Below, one piece after another: positions 37,700 to 45,291 of a DNA stretch of 64,000 nt. Both the position numbers and the translations under genes were made by a program. Each line of letters begins with the position of its first letter. The stretch's first letter is position 1. The stretch covers positions 2,265,168 through 2,329,167 of the forward strand of contig NZ_CP027783.1 of the NCBI RefSeq assembly GCF_003795125.1, given 5' to 3'. The notes beneath the pieces are model-generated. The model worked only from the letters and a program-made list of their open reading frames with translations, ran no database searches and was not told where the DNA came from. The stretch is from Tetragenococcus osmophilus. GTDB taxonomy: Bacteria > Bacillota > Bacilli > Lactobacillales > Enterococcaceae.

Positions 37700-38536
37700 T
37701 TAAATTAATTGAAAATATTCAAAGGCTTTATATAACCCATCATCTTCGACCGATGCCGTAATATAATCAGCCATTTCTTTGATTTCTTTGCCACCGTTGC
37801 CCATAGCTACGCCAATTTGGCAGTGATTTAACATCGGAATATCCACAGTAGCATCGCCAAAGGCTAAAGTATCTTGAACATCTTTTCCTAAAAATTCTAA
37901 CAATTCGTCAATAGCTACCGCTTTATCGATGTCTTTTAGTGCAATATCACCAAATAAAGCTGTTTCTCCAACGCCTCCCCAAGTTCCTACTTTCAAAGAA
38001 GGAAAATTTTCCTGCGCTGCTAAATAATCATTGTAACTATCTAAAATAAAACTGATTTTATTCACATCGTCACGATATAAAGGCTCTCCATAAATCATAT
38101 CTGGAAAAACGGTAGCAGGTGTCGCTTGTTTGGCACCAGGTTTCCCTTTATAGGCAATGTATTCTTGTATCGTTTTTACACCACGACTAGCAAAGTTTTC
38201 ACTACCAAATAAACCATTGTTGCTTTCTAAATAAAACTCTAAGCCACGATTTTTTAGCCAGTCGACAATTTGCTGGGTATCTTCAGCGCTCAATGTTTTT
38301 TCTTTTACAACTTGGCCTTTAGATTCAATATAACTTCCATTTCCACCTATATAACCATCAAAACCGATATCTAAAATATAGGAGTACATTTCCGCTTTTG
38401 CACGACCTGTTACTGTATATACTTGGTGACCATTTTTTTGTGCTTTATGAATGGCTTGTACAGCATTTTCAGGAAGATGATTATGATAATCCACTAATGT
38501 GCCATCCACGTCTAAAAAAATAATTTTTGAATTCAT
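37700..38536 (-). CDS. Cof-type HAD-superfamily phosphatase
   Basis: 278 residues. HAD motif I DVDGTLVDYH near residue 9, motif II TVTGR, a C2B cap domain, motif III Lys near KDIDKAVAID and motif IV FGDATVDIPML. Such enzymes dephosphorylate sugar phosphates or related metabolites. 12 nt after the histidine phosphatase gene and 27 nt before the GH1 start, so it is the middle gene of the operon; it may relieve sugar-phosphate build-up. Confidence 0.9.
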   Translation of the reverse strand: MNSKIIFLDVDGTLVDYHNHLPENAVQAIHKAQKNGHQVYTVTGRAKAEMYSYILDIGFDGYIGGNGSYIESKGQVVKEKTLSAEDTQQIVDWLKNRGLEFYLESNNGLFGSENFASRGVKTIQEYIAYKGKPGAKQATPATVFPDMIYGEPLYRDDVNKISFILDSYNDYLAAQENFPSLKVGTWGGVGETALFGDIALKDIDKAVAIDELLEFLGKDVQDTLAFGDATVDIPMLNHCQIGVAMGNGGKEIKEMADYITASVEDDGLYKAFEYFQLI

Positions 38537-38548
38537 TTATTGTTTAAC

Positions 38549-39130
38549 CTACTTTCCCGGATCAATGCTTGTTTGTAAATAAAATTGACCCTCTTGATAG
38601 GTATACACTAAAATACAACAGTTAGAAAAAGTGGGACGTCGATCTTTTTCTTGGCGCCACTTTAAATAAAACGAAAAGAGCGCACCTCCACTACTCACTG
38701 CTAACGCATTTTCTCCTTCTAAATCCTCCATGATTTGGGTAAGCGTTGTGGTCATCCGTTGTTCGACTTGATCAACGGATTCACCTCCATAGTCTAAAAA
38801 GAAGTCACCGTAACTTTCTTGCCCAGATTTATGAGGTGGATTTAAATATTCAGGAGCCCCTTCGTAAAAACCAAAGTTCCACTCTTTCAATCCTTTTTTC
38901 CGAGTGTAAAAAGAATTAGGTTGAATCATTTCCATGGTGTCACAAGCTCTTTCTTGGGTGGAAGCGTACCTTCCCGCAAATTGAATTTGTTTTTGCCTAA
39001 AATAATTTCTTGCTTGTTTGGCCTGTTCTTGGCCCAATGTAGTTAAGGGAGAATCACAAGCTCCTTGAACCTTTTTCAACTGGTTAAACAGCGTTTCTCC
39101 ATGACGCATCAGATAAAGTTTCTTACTCAT
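38549..39130 (-). CDS. Histidine phosphatase family protein (phosphoglycerate-mutase-like)
   Basis: 193 residues. The catalytic RHGET is in LYLMRHGETLFNQ, with the second-half motif AVSSGGALFSF where the usual second His (SHGG) is replaced by Ser: AVSSGGA. That substitution is atypical and may alter or weaken catalysis. First gene of the operon with a HAD phosphatase and 6-phospho-beta-glucosidase. ATG 39130 is preferred to ATG 39133 because the AAGGTGA site abuts the latter. Confidence 0.83.
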   Translation of the reverse strand: MSKKLYLMRHGETLFNQLKKVQGACDSPLTTLGQEQAKQARNYFRQKQIQFAGRYASTQERACDTMEMIQPNSFYTRKKGLKEWNFGFYEGAPEYLNPPHKSGQESYGDFFLDYGGESVDQVEQRMTTTLTQIMEDLEGENALAVSSGGALFSFYLKWRQEKDRRPTFSNCCILVYTYQEGQFYLQTSIDPGK

Positions 39131-39141
39131 CATTCACCTTC

Positions 39142-39266
39142 TTTGTAAATCCATTTACAAAATTATTATCTAGAATAAAAATACTTTTAGCAAGCTTATC
39201 TTGAATTTTCAATTATTATTTACAGATTGATAAAAAGGATCGACAATATCTGTAAACATCATTTAC
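39142..39266. promoter_or_regulatory. Two operator-like palindromes for the RpiR regulator
   Basis: TTTGTAAAT-CC-ATTTACAAA (39142-39161) is a perfect 9-2-9 palindrome directly upstream of the phosphatase operon. A related TGTAAA-N-TTTACA element (39251-39266) stands before rpiR. Both lie in the divergent promoter region, and a TGTAAA/TTTACA core is shared. Confidence 0.65.
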
Positions 39267-39300
39267 AATATAAAGTAAAAATACGTAAATGAGGGAAATT

Positions 39301-40218
39301 ATGTTATTAAGTGAAAAAATGGAAGAAACTTCTTTTTCTTCAGCTGAAAAAAATGTCATTCATTATATTCTTACAGATTATACTAAAATAGAAGATACCA
39401 CCGTAAAAGAAATTGCCGAAAAAACATTCGTCCATCCTTCTACGTTAATTCGTGTAGCTAAAAAATTAGGTTTTCATGGATGGAATGATTTTAAAGCAGC
39501 CTTTTTAAAAGAACAATACTACCTGCACAACCATTTTGTAGAGACAGATGCGAATGTACCTTTTCAAGAAAATGACGGAATTCTAGCAATTGCGCAAAAA
39601 ATTGCATCTTTAGAACAAGCAACGATTTCTGATACCCTTTCTTTGTTAGAACATAAAGAATTGCAAAAAGCGACTGAGCTATTATACCAATCCAAACAAA
39701 TTAAAATTTTTACTTCGAACGCAAATCTCCTAATTTCACAAGATTTTGCGTTAAAAATGCGTAGAATTAAAAAGCAAACAAGCGCGGCAGAAACGATTGG
39801 TGAACATGTCTATGAAGCCTATAGTACAGACGAAAATACTTGTATCCTGATGATTTCTTATACTGGTGAAAACGAGATGCTCAAACGAATTTTACCTATT
39901 TTAAAACAACAAGGAGCAACAATTATTGCATTAACAGGGATTGGAGATAATACTTTGGCGAGATTTTCTGACAGTCATTTACGTTTGGCTACTCGAGAAA
40001 AACTTTATTCAAAAATTGGTAGTTATACAACAAGTACCTCGATTTCTTATTTATTAGATATTTTATACAGTACGGTTTTTGCTAAAAATTATCAAAAAAA
40101 TATGGCTCATCTAATTGCTATCGGTGAAGAATACGATGACCGCACCAGTACTTCCCCGGTTATGCATGAAAGTAATCCACCCAAAATCCAAGTGACTGAT
40201 GCGATTATGCCAAATTAA
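39301..40218 (+). CDS. MurR/RpiR-family transcriptional regulator
   Basis: 305 residues from ATG 39301 (GAGGGAAATT upstream). N-terminal HTH_6 domain: SAEKNVIHYILTDY ... TVKEIAEKTFVHPSTLIRVAKKLGFHGWNDFKAAF. The C-terminal SIS sugar-phosphate isomerase-like domain has KIFTSNANLLISQDFALKM, ILMISYTGENEMLK and ATIIALTGIGDNTLA. It probably senses a phosphorylated sugar and controls the divergent phosphatase-HAD-GH1 operon. A terminator and then a group II intron follow. Confidence 0.92.
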   Translation: MLLSEKMEETSFSSAEKNVIHYILTDYTKIEDTTVKEIAEKTFVHPSTLIRVAKKLGFHGWNDFKAAFLKEQYYLHNHFVETDANVPFQENDGILAIAQKIASLEQATISDTLSLLEHKELQKATELLYQSKQIKIFTSNANLLISQDFALKMRRIKKQTSAAETIGEHVYEAYSTDENTCILMISYTGENEMLKRILPILKQQGATIIALTGIGDNTLARFSDSHLRLATREKLYSKIGSYTTSTSISYLLDILYSTVFAKNYQKNMAHLIAIGEEYDDRTSTSPVMHESNPPKIQVTDAIMPN

Positions 40219-40221
40219 TAT

Positions 40222-40262
40222 AAAAAAACTAGAGCTACTAAGTAAAACTAGCTCTAGTTTTT
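40222..40262 (+). terminator. rpiR terminator (unit 1 of hairpin array 3)
   Basis: AAAAACTAGAGCTA pairs with TAGCTCTAGTTTTT around 11 nt, then a T-run. The group II intron starts 6 nt later. With the intron removed, a second CTAGAG hairpin follows 40 bp on. Confidence 0.9.
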
Positions 40263-40267
40263 TATAT

Positions 40268-42155
40268 GTGTGCCAGGCATGGCATTTATCTAGCTGGTGA
40301 AAGTCCAGTCGCAGGTAGTTACCGCCAAGCGTAGCGAGCCACAAGCTGAAATCAGTGATGATGGGGTGAAGGAAGTGGTGTCGCAAATCTTTCAAGCCTA
40401 CGAACAGGAACTTGATGAGGCTAAATGGTGGATAAGGCTGCATATCAAGCTGAAGTCCAAAAGGTAAACGTAAAACCAAGACAGTAAATCAAGAGGTTAT
40501 GGAGAGAAAGATAAATGTCTTACCCTGGGAGCTCTTACGGACGTTTGTGAACGAACGGTCGAAAAAGGTTTGTCGTAAGAAGTCAGCTGAGGCCATAGTA
40601 GCTACTGTTTAGGTAGTAAAGGGCCGAATGTTTGTATAGTGTGAATCGCTAGAAGAAAATGTCCAAGGAGTCCGAAAACGAGGATACCCTAGAACAATAG
40701 AACGTAACTATTGATGGGAAAGATAGTGGGGGCGGTCTTGGATAAATCTACGACTAGAGGAGGAACAGCGCATGAGATTCATTGAAAAGATTACGAGTCA
40801 TCAAAATATCACGCAAGCCATCGAACAGGTCAAAAAGAATAAAGGGGCTCCGGGTGTTGATGAGATGACAGCCGATGAACTCGACCATTATTTCTATCAA
40901 CATGGACATACCCTTGTTCAGGAGATTCGGTCGATGACCTACCGACCAAAGGCGGTTAAAAGAGTTTATATCCCTAAATCTGATGGGAAGCAAAGACCTT
41001 TAGGGATTCCAAGTGTGGTGGACCGTGTGGTGCAACAGGCAACTGCGCAACAATTAAGTCGCATCTTCGATGTCCACTTCAGCGAAACCAGTTATGGTTT
41101 CCGCCCGGGTCGAAGTGCTCATCAAGCGATTGAAAAAGTCCTTGATTACTTGAATGAAGGCTATGAATGGCTCATTGATATGGATATTGAGAAATATTTT
41201 GATACAGTTAATCATGATCAATTAATCTCGACCCTTAGAGAACGGGTCAAAGATAGAGAAACCCTTCATTTAATACGTGTTTTCTTAAAAGCAGGTATTA
41301 TGGAGAATGGCTTCGTTAGCCCGAACGAAACCGGAGTTCCGCAAGGAGGTCCGTTAAGCCCAGTTTTAGCGAATATTTATCTGGATAAACTGGATAAAGA
41401 ATTAGAAGCAAGGGGGCTGCATTTCGTTCGTTACGCGGATGATACGGATATTTTTGTCAAAAGCGAGATGGCAGCCAATCGAGTGATGAAATCTATTACT
41501 GGTTGGATTGAAAGAAAACTATTCTTGCAAATCAATGTCACAAAAACTAAGGTCGTACGACCGACACAAAGTCAATTTTTAGGATTTACCTTTTGGAAGA
41601 ACCAAAAAGGTTGGCAGTGTAAACCGAGTAAAGTCAGTAAAACAAAACTCTATGACAAAACCAAAGAAGTTCTTAAAAGGAAACATGCCGTGTCGCGACC
41701 TTTAGCTGTGACATTTACAAAGCTGAACCAGATTATAAGAGGCTGGATCAATTACTACCGTATCGGCAGTATGAAAACCTATCTAGCGAAGTTTGGTCAA
41801 TGGTTACGACATAAAGTCCGTGTCATTATTATAAAGCAATGGAAACTTCCGCGACGAATCTATATGAATTTACAACAATTGAATCGACTATTCAATTGTC
41901 ATTTCAAGAAAGAAGACATTTATAAGGTCGCTAATTCTAGATTAGGTTGGTATAGGAAATGCGGGATGGACGTTGTCAACTTTACGTTAAGTCCGAAAGT
42001 TTTAGCCATAAAGAAAAAGGATCGACCTGGATTGGTTGATCCTTTATCCTACTATCTAAATAAAGCGTGAAAACAGTACAAATGTAGCGCCGTATACGAG
42101 GACCGTACGTACGGTGCGACGGGAGGGGCGGAAATTTATTTCCCCTCTACCCTAT
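40268..42155 (+). mobile_element. Group II intron copy 1 (IIC type)
   Basis: 1888 bp. The 5' end is GTGTGCCAGGCATGG, close to the group II GUGYG consensus. Domain V is at 42087-42119, with apical stem TACG/CGTA, the two-base CG bulge and a CCGTA/TACGG lower stem. Domain VI ends CTACCCTAT. Boundaries come from alignment of three copies: identity stops at the same bases. About 500 bp of 5' ribozyme domains precede the reverse transcriptase gene. It sits 6 nt after the rpiR terminator, as IIC introns do. Confidence 0.93.
40772..42070 (+). CDS. ltrA: Group II intron reverse transcriptase/maturase, copy 1
   Basis: 432 residues. RT blocks are complete: SYGFRPGRSAHQAI, DIEKYFDTVNHDQL, GVPQGGPLSPVLANIYLD and the catalytic FVRYADD, followed by the maturase X domain (IIRGWINYYRIG...). 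The protein ends shortly after it, without a C-terminal HNH endonuclease, as in class C introns. AGAGGAGGA lies just before ATG 40772. Differs from copy 3 at a few residues (A/V in EMTADEL, I/V, N/K). Confidence 0.95.
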   Translation: MRFIEKITSHQNITQAIEQVKKNKGAPGVDEMTADELDHYFYQHGHTLVQEIRSMTYRPKAVKRVYIPKSDGKQRPLGIPSVVDRVVQQATAQQLSRIFDVHFSETSYGFRPGRSAHQAIEKVLDYLNEGYEWLIDMDIEKYFDTVNHDQLISTLRERVKDRETLHLIRVFLKAGIMENGFVSPNETGVPQGGPLSPVLANIYLDKLDKELEARGLHFVRYADDTDIFVKSEMAANRVMKSITGWIERKLFLQINVTKTKVVRPTQSQFLGFTFWKNQKGWQCKPSKVSKTKLYDKTKEVLKRKHAVSRPLAVTFTKLNQIIRGWINYYRIGSMKTYLAKFGQWLRHKVRVIIIKQWKLPRRIYMNLQQLNRLFNCHFKKEDIYKVANSRLGWYRKCGMDVVNFTLSPKVLAIKKKDRPGLVDPLSYYLNKA

Positions 42156-42156
42156 T

Positions 42157-42190
42157 CTAGAGTCACTTCATAAATCTAACTCTAGTTTTC
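42157..42190 (+). repeat. Unit 2 of hairpin array 3, separated by the intron
   Basis: CTAGAGT pairs with ACTCTAG around 15 nt, then TTTTC. It resembles the rpiR terminator unit (CTAGAG ... CTCTAGTTTT). In the intron-less sequence the two CTAGAG starts are 40 bp apart. Confidence 0.65.
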
Positions 42191-42193
42191 GAT

Positions 42194-42226
42194 AAAAAAA
42201 GCGGATCGTAATGATCCGCTTTTTCC
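42194..42226. terminator. Terminator of the yneF gene
   Basis: AAAAAGCGGATC pairs perfectly with GATCCGCTTTTT around GTAAT. The centre contains ATCGTAATGAT, the same 11-mer seen in the zur operator and the pgcA terminator loop. Confidence 0.9.
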
Positions 42227-42442
42227 TTATTTCTGATTTTTCATTTGTTGCATCATTTGACGAATTTTCTTTTCAGAAGGTTTTTGTCCCATTGACATCA
42301 TCATTGTGCGTAACATATCTTCGTTGATGGGTGGGTTTTTTTTCATATAGTCTTCCATGTATTTGCGTGCCAAAAAGAAACCGCCAATCGCACCGATAAC
42401 TAAAGCGAGCACTGCAATCAAGATTACATAACCGATTGACAT
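42227..42442 (-). CDS. yneF: YneF family (UPF0154) small membrane protein
   Basis: 71 residues: one N-terminal membrane helix ([25 protein letters not shown]) then a cytoplasmic helical tail with [29 protein letters not shown], the UPF0154 signature. Conserved in Firmicutes, function unknown. Monocistronic: own GGAAAGGAG site and terminator. Confidence 0.95.
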   Translation of the reverse strand: MSIGYVILIAVLALVIGAIGGFFLARKYMEDYMKKNPPINEDMLRTMMMSMGQKPSEKKIRQMMQQMKNQK

Positions 42443-42536
42443 TTTATACTCTCCTTTCCTCTAAGCTGTCCAAAAAGTATTCTACTAGAAAAATAACGAA
42501 AAGAAAAGGTAAAAGTGACTCTTTTAGGCAATTGTC

Positions 42537-43346
42537 TTATAATCGATCTAATTCATCCATATCTTCTTGTTCTATGGAAAAATCCACTTTCGCGTTTTCC
42601 GAAATATAATTTTCATGAACAGATTTAGGCAATGGTAATATATCTTTTTGCAATAAGTAGCGAATCGCAATTTGCGGGATAGATTTCTCATATTTTTCCG
42701 CTATTTGTTGAATACGTTTATTATCTAAGATTCCTCCTGTTGCTAAAGGAGAATAGCCTTCCACTAAGATCGAATGATTTTGACAAAATTCGATCGTTCC
42801 TGTGCTTAAATTACCAATGTAGCACTTAATCTGATTTACCATAGGTCGAAAATTACCATTTTCAATAATATTTTTTAAATCATCCACATTAAAGTTGGAA
42901 ACGCCGATGGCTCTTGTCTTGCCATCACGATAAGCATCTTCTAAAGCTTTCCATACTTGTATATTTTTCTCGTCGTCTTTTTCCCGTGCTTCTCCGATTC
43001 TACTCCATGGTCTAGGAGCATGGATCAGTAACAGATCAACTTGAGCTAGGCCTAAACGTTGCAAGGATTCATCGATATTATTCATCGCTTGAGTATAAGA
43101 ATCTGTTTCAGCTGGGACTTTGGTAGTAACAAAAATTTCATTGCGATCCACCGAAGCATCTTTTATCGCTTGACCAACATTTGTTTCATTGCCATAAACA
43201 TAAGCCGTATCTACATGTTTATACCCATTATCTAATGCGTACTTCGTTGCGCGATAGGCATCATCAGGTGGTGTTTGCCAAGTTCCAAAACCAATTTTCG
43301 GAATCTTTATCTCATTTGCTAGTTGGAATGTTTCATCTAAAATCAT
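42537..43346 (-). CDS. Aldo/keto reductase
   Basis: 269 residues. AKR tetrad: Asp in HVDTAYVYGNE, the Tyr of the same motif, Lys in TTKVPAE and His in LLIHAPRP. The second signature is AIGVSNFNVDDL, and the C-terminal NADPH motif LPLPKSVHENYISEN. It reduces small aldehydes or ketones with NADPH; similar to 2,5-diketo-gluconate reductase-like and glyoxal reductases. ATG 43346. Confidence 0.92.
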   Translation of the reverse strand: MILDETFQLANEIKIPKIGFGTWQTPPDDAYRATKYALDNGYKHVDTAYVYGNETNVGQAIKDASVDRNEIFVTTKVPAETDSYTQAMNNIDESLQRLGLAQVDLLLIHAPRPWSRIGEAREKDDEKNIQVWKALEDAYRDGKTRAIGVSNFNVDDLKNIIENGNFRPMVNQIKCYIGNLSTGTIEFCQNHSILVEGYSPLATGGILDNKRIQQIAEKYEKSIPQIAIRYLLQKDILPLPKSVHENYISENAKVDFSIEQEDMDELDRL

Positions 43347-43399
43347 CTTGCATCCCTACCTTTCTAAGTTTATTATACAGAAAAATTAAACGGTATACA

Positions 43400-43430
43400 A
43401 AAAAGCAGAACTATAAAACGTTCTGCTTTA
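43400..43430 (-). terminator. nfo terminator
   Basis: AAAGCAGAAC pairs with GTTCTGCTTT around a 7-nt loop; on the minus strand a six-T run follows. Confidence 0.85.
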
Positions 43431-43436
43431 TCTTAC

Positions 43437-44327
43437 CTACTGTTGTTGAATTTTTTTTAACATATCCGAATCAAATTTCCCCTTACGAAGCATAGCAATT
43501 TCATATCCGTAAGGTGGTTTTTTATCTTTCTTATCTTCGCCTACCCAAGGAGTTTCCAAAATTTTAGGCAGGTTAGCTAATTGCTCATGGTGAGCAACCT
43601 TATTTAAAGCGTCAAAACCGATAGTACCAAAACCAATATTCGTATGACGGTCTTTATGCGTTCCTTGTTCATTTTTAGAATCATTGATATGAACAACTTT
43701 TAATCTATCTAAACCAATCACTTGGTCAAACTCTTCTAATACGCCATCAAAATCATCACGAATATTGTAGCCAGCGTCGCTAGCATGGCAAGTATCAAGA
43801 GTTACCGAAAGCTTATCATTTAATGTAACACCATCGATAATACTAGCAAGTTCTTCAAAAGAACGTCCAATTTCGGTTCCTTTACCCGCCATGGTTTCTA
43901 AGGCGATTTGCGCTTTTTGATTTTTATCTAATGCTTCATTTAAACCTTTTACGATTTGAGCAATCCCCGCCTTAGCGCCTGCGCCTACATGAGAACCAGG
44001 GTGTAACGTAATCTGATTAGCGCCTAGTGCTTCGGCTCGTTGAATTTCATCTTGTAAAAACTCAATAGCAAACTTAAACATTTCTGGCTTATTGGTATTT
44101 CCCAAATTCACAATATAAGGTGCATGAACAACAATATTAGACAACCCATGCTCTTTCATATAGTCTTTGCCTTCATCAATACGCATCTCGTCAATTGCTT
44201 TTCTACGAGTGTTTTGCGGGGCACCTGTATAAATCATAAAAGTCGAAGAATGATAACTAGCGGCTTCTTCTGCAGAACCTAAAAACATTTTTTTGCCTTT
44301 CATAGAAACGTGCGAACCTATTAACAT
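43437..44327 (-). CDS. nfo: Endonuclease IV (AP endonuclease)
   Basis: About 296 residues from ATG 44327 (GAGGAGGA upstream). TIM-barrel metal ligands are in [26 protein letters not shown] and [24 protein letters not shown], the three-zinc signature of the Nfo family; [10 protein letters not shown] is near residue 60. It cleaves DNA 5' to abasic sites in base-excision repair. Confidence 0.96.
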   Translation of the reverse strand: MLIGSHVSMKGKKMFLGSAEEAASYHSSTFMIYTGAPQNTRRKAIDEMRIDEGKDYMKEHGLSNIVVHAPYIVNLGNTNKPEMFKFAIEFLQDEIQRAEALGANQITLHPGSHVGAGAKAGIAQIVKGLNEALDKNQKAQIALETMAGKGTEIGRSFEELASIIDGVTLNDKLSVTLDTCHASDAGYNIRDDFDGVLEEFDQVIGLDRLKVVHINDSKNEQGTHKDRHTNIGFGTIGFDALNKVAHHEQLANLPKILETPWVGEDKKDKKPPYGYEIAMLRKGKFDSDMLKKIQQQ

Positions 44328-44358
44328 AGTATTCCTCCTCATCTTGTTTCAATTTTCT

Positions 44359-45273
44359 TTAAACAGTAGGACCTAACAATAATAATAAAAGTGTCATTAA
44401 AGGTAGACTGATTAAGAAACTAATCGATGAAGCAACGCCTACACTTTCTTCTTTGACGCCAGCTATTACGGAATTAACCACACCAAATAAAGGCACTGGC
44501 GTTACACAGAGTAAACACAATACCATTTTAGCAAGAGGCGCGATTGGCAACAAGTAAAACAAACCAACAAAAGCTAATCCCATAACATAACGTAAAGTTA
44601 ATAACTGAAATACAGTATTACGGTCTTGACGTGGCAAACGCAATTCTAAGTAAAGTCCAATCATAAACATGGATAAGAAAACATTGGCATCAGCCACAGG
44701 TTCTAAAATCGTTAAAAGACCTGAAGGTAGATCAAAAGAAATTAAACGCAAAGCTAACATCACCACATAGCAAGTAAATGGTACAGAAGAAAATAATTGG
44801 CGTAACACGCTTTTAAATGTTACCCCCGTATCTTGTCCTGTCAGACGATCACTAAGTACCTTCGTTCCTCCAGCAAGCATAATACTATTTCCTGTATCAA
44901 ACATAGAAATGAGTGGAACGCCTAATGGCAAGAATCCTTGCACAAAAGGTAAAGTAAAGTTTCCAACATTAAAACCGCTAGCGCAATAAATAAAAAATTG
45001 CTGGTCTGTTTTGGATTTCTTTTTCGTCACAAAATAACTAATAAAAATTTGTAAAATCGACCAGAAAAAGCCGATCAGTACGAATAACAATAAATCACTT
45101 TCAATATCCAAATTGGCTAAGTTAATGATCACTACAGCAGGTAACGTAACGTTCATGATGATAATAGACAAACTAGAACCATCATCTTTATGTAAAAATC
45201 CAACCCGCTTTAAAAAATAAGCAAATACAATAATGAGAAATAATCCCACAGCTCGTATAATAATCGTACCCAT
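44359..45273 (-). CDS. AEC-family transporter (second copy type)
   Basis: About 304 residues from ATG 45273 (AAGGAAG 6 nt upstream); codons before it belong to the intron junction. About ten hydrophobic segments, NVTLPAVVIINL in the first bundle, ASGFNVGNFTLPFVQGFL and the mirrored C-terminal bundle ending in ISFLISLPLMTLLLLLL. Substrate probably a small organic acid. The group II intron ends 19 bp before its start, leaving only the ribosome site between; the gene must be expressed from tyrS read-through or from within the intron. Confidence 0.85.
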   Translation of the reverse strand: MGTIIIRAVGLFLIIVFAYFLKRVGFLHKDDGSSLSIIIMNVTLPAVVIINLANLDIESDLLLFVLIGFFWSILQIFISYFVTKKKSKTDQQFFIYCASGFNVGNFTLPFVQGFLPLGVPLISMFDTGNSIMLAGGTKVLSDRLTGQDTGVTFKSVLRQLFSSVPFTCYVVMLALRLISFDLPSGLLTILEPVADANVFLSMFMIGLYLELRLPRQDRNTVFQLLTLRYVMGLAFVGLFYLLPIAPLAKMVLCLLCVTPVPLFGVVNSVIAGVKEESVGVASSISFLISLPLMTLLLLLLGPTV

Positions 45274-45291
45274 AAAAAACTTCCTTCTTAA

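Noticed and set aside
40754..40993. 79-codon ORF antisense to the intron RT (also at 46460-46699 and 61821-62060)
   Set aside because: Shadow of the RT reading frame, repeated only because the intron is repeated.
42444..42536. Extra regulatory element between yneF and the aldo/keto reductase gene
   Set aside because: Only the yneF ribosome site and plain AT-rich sequence were seen.
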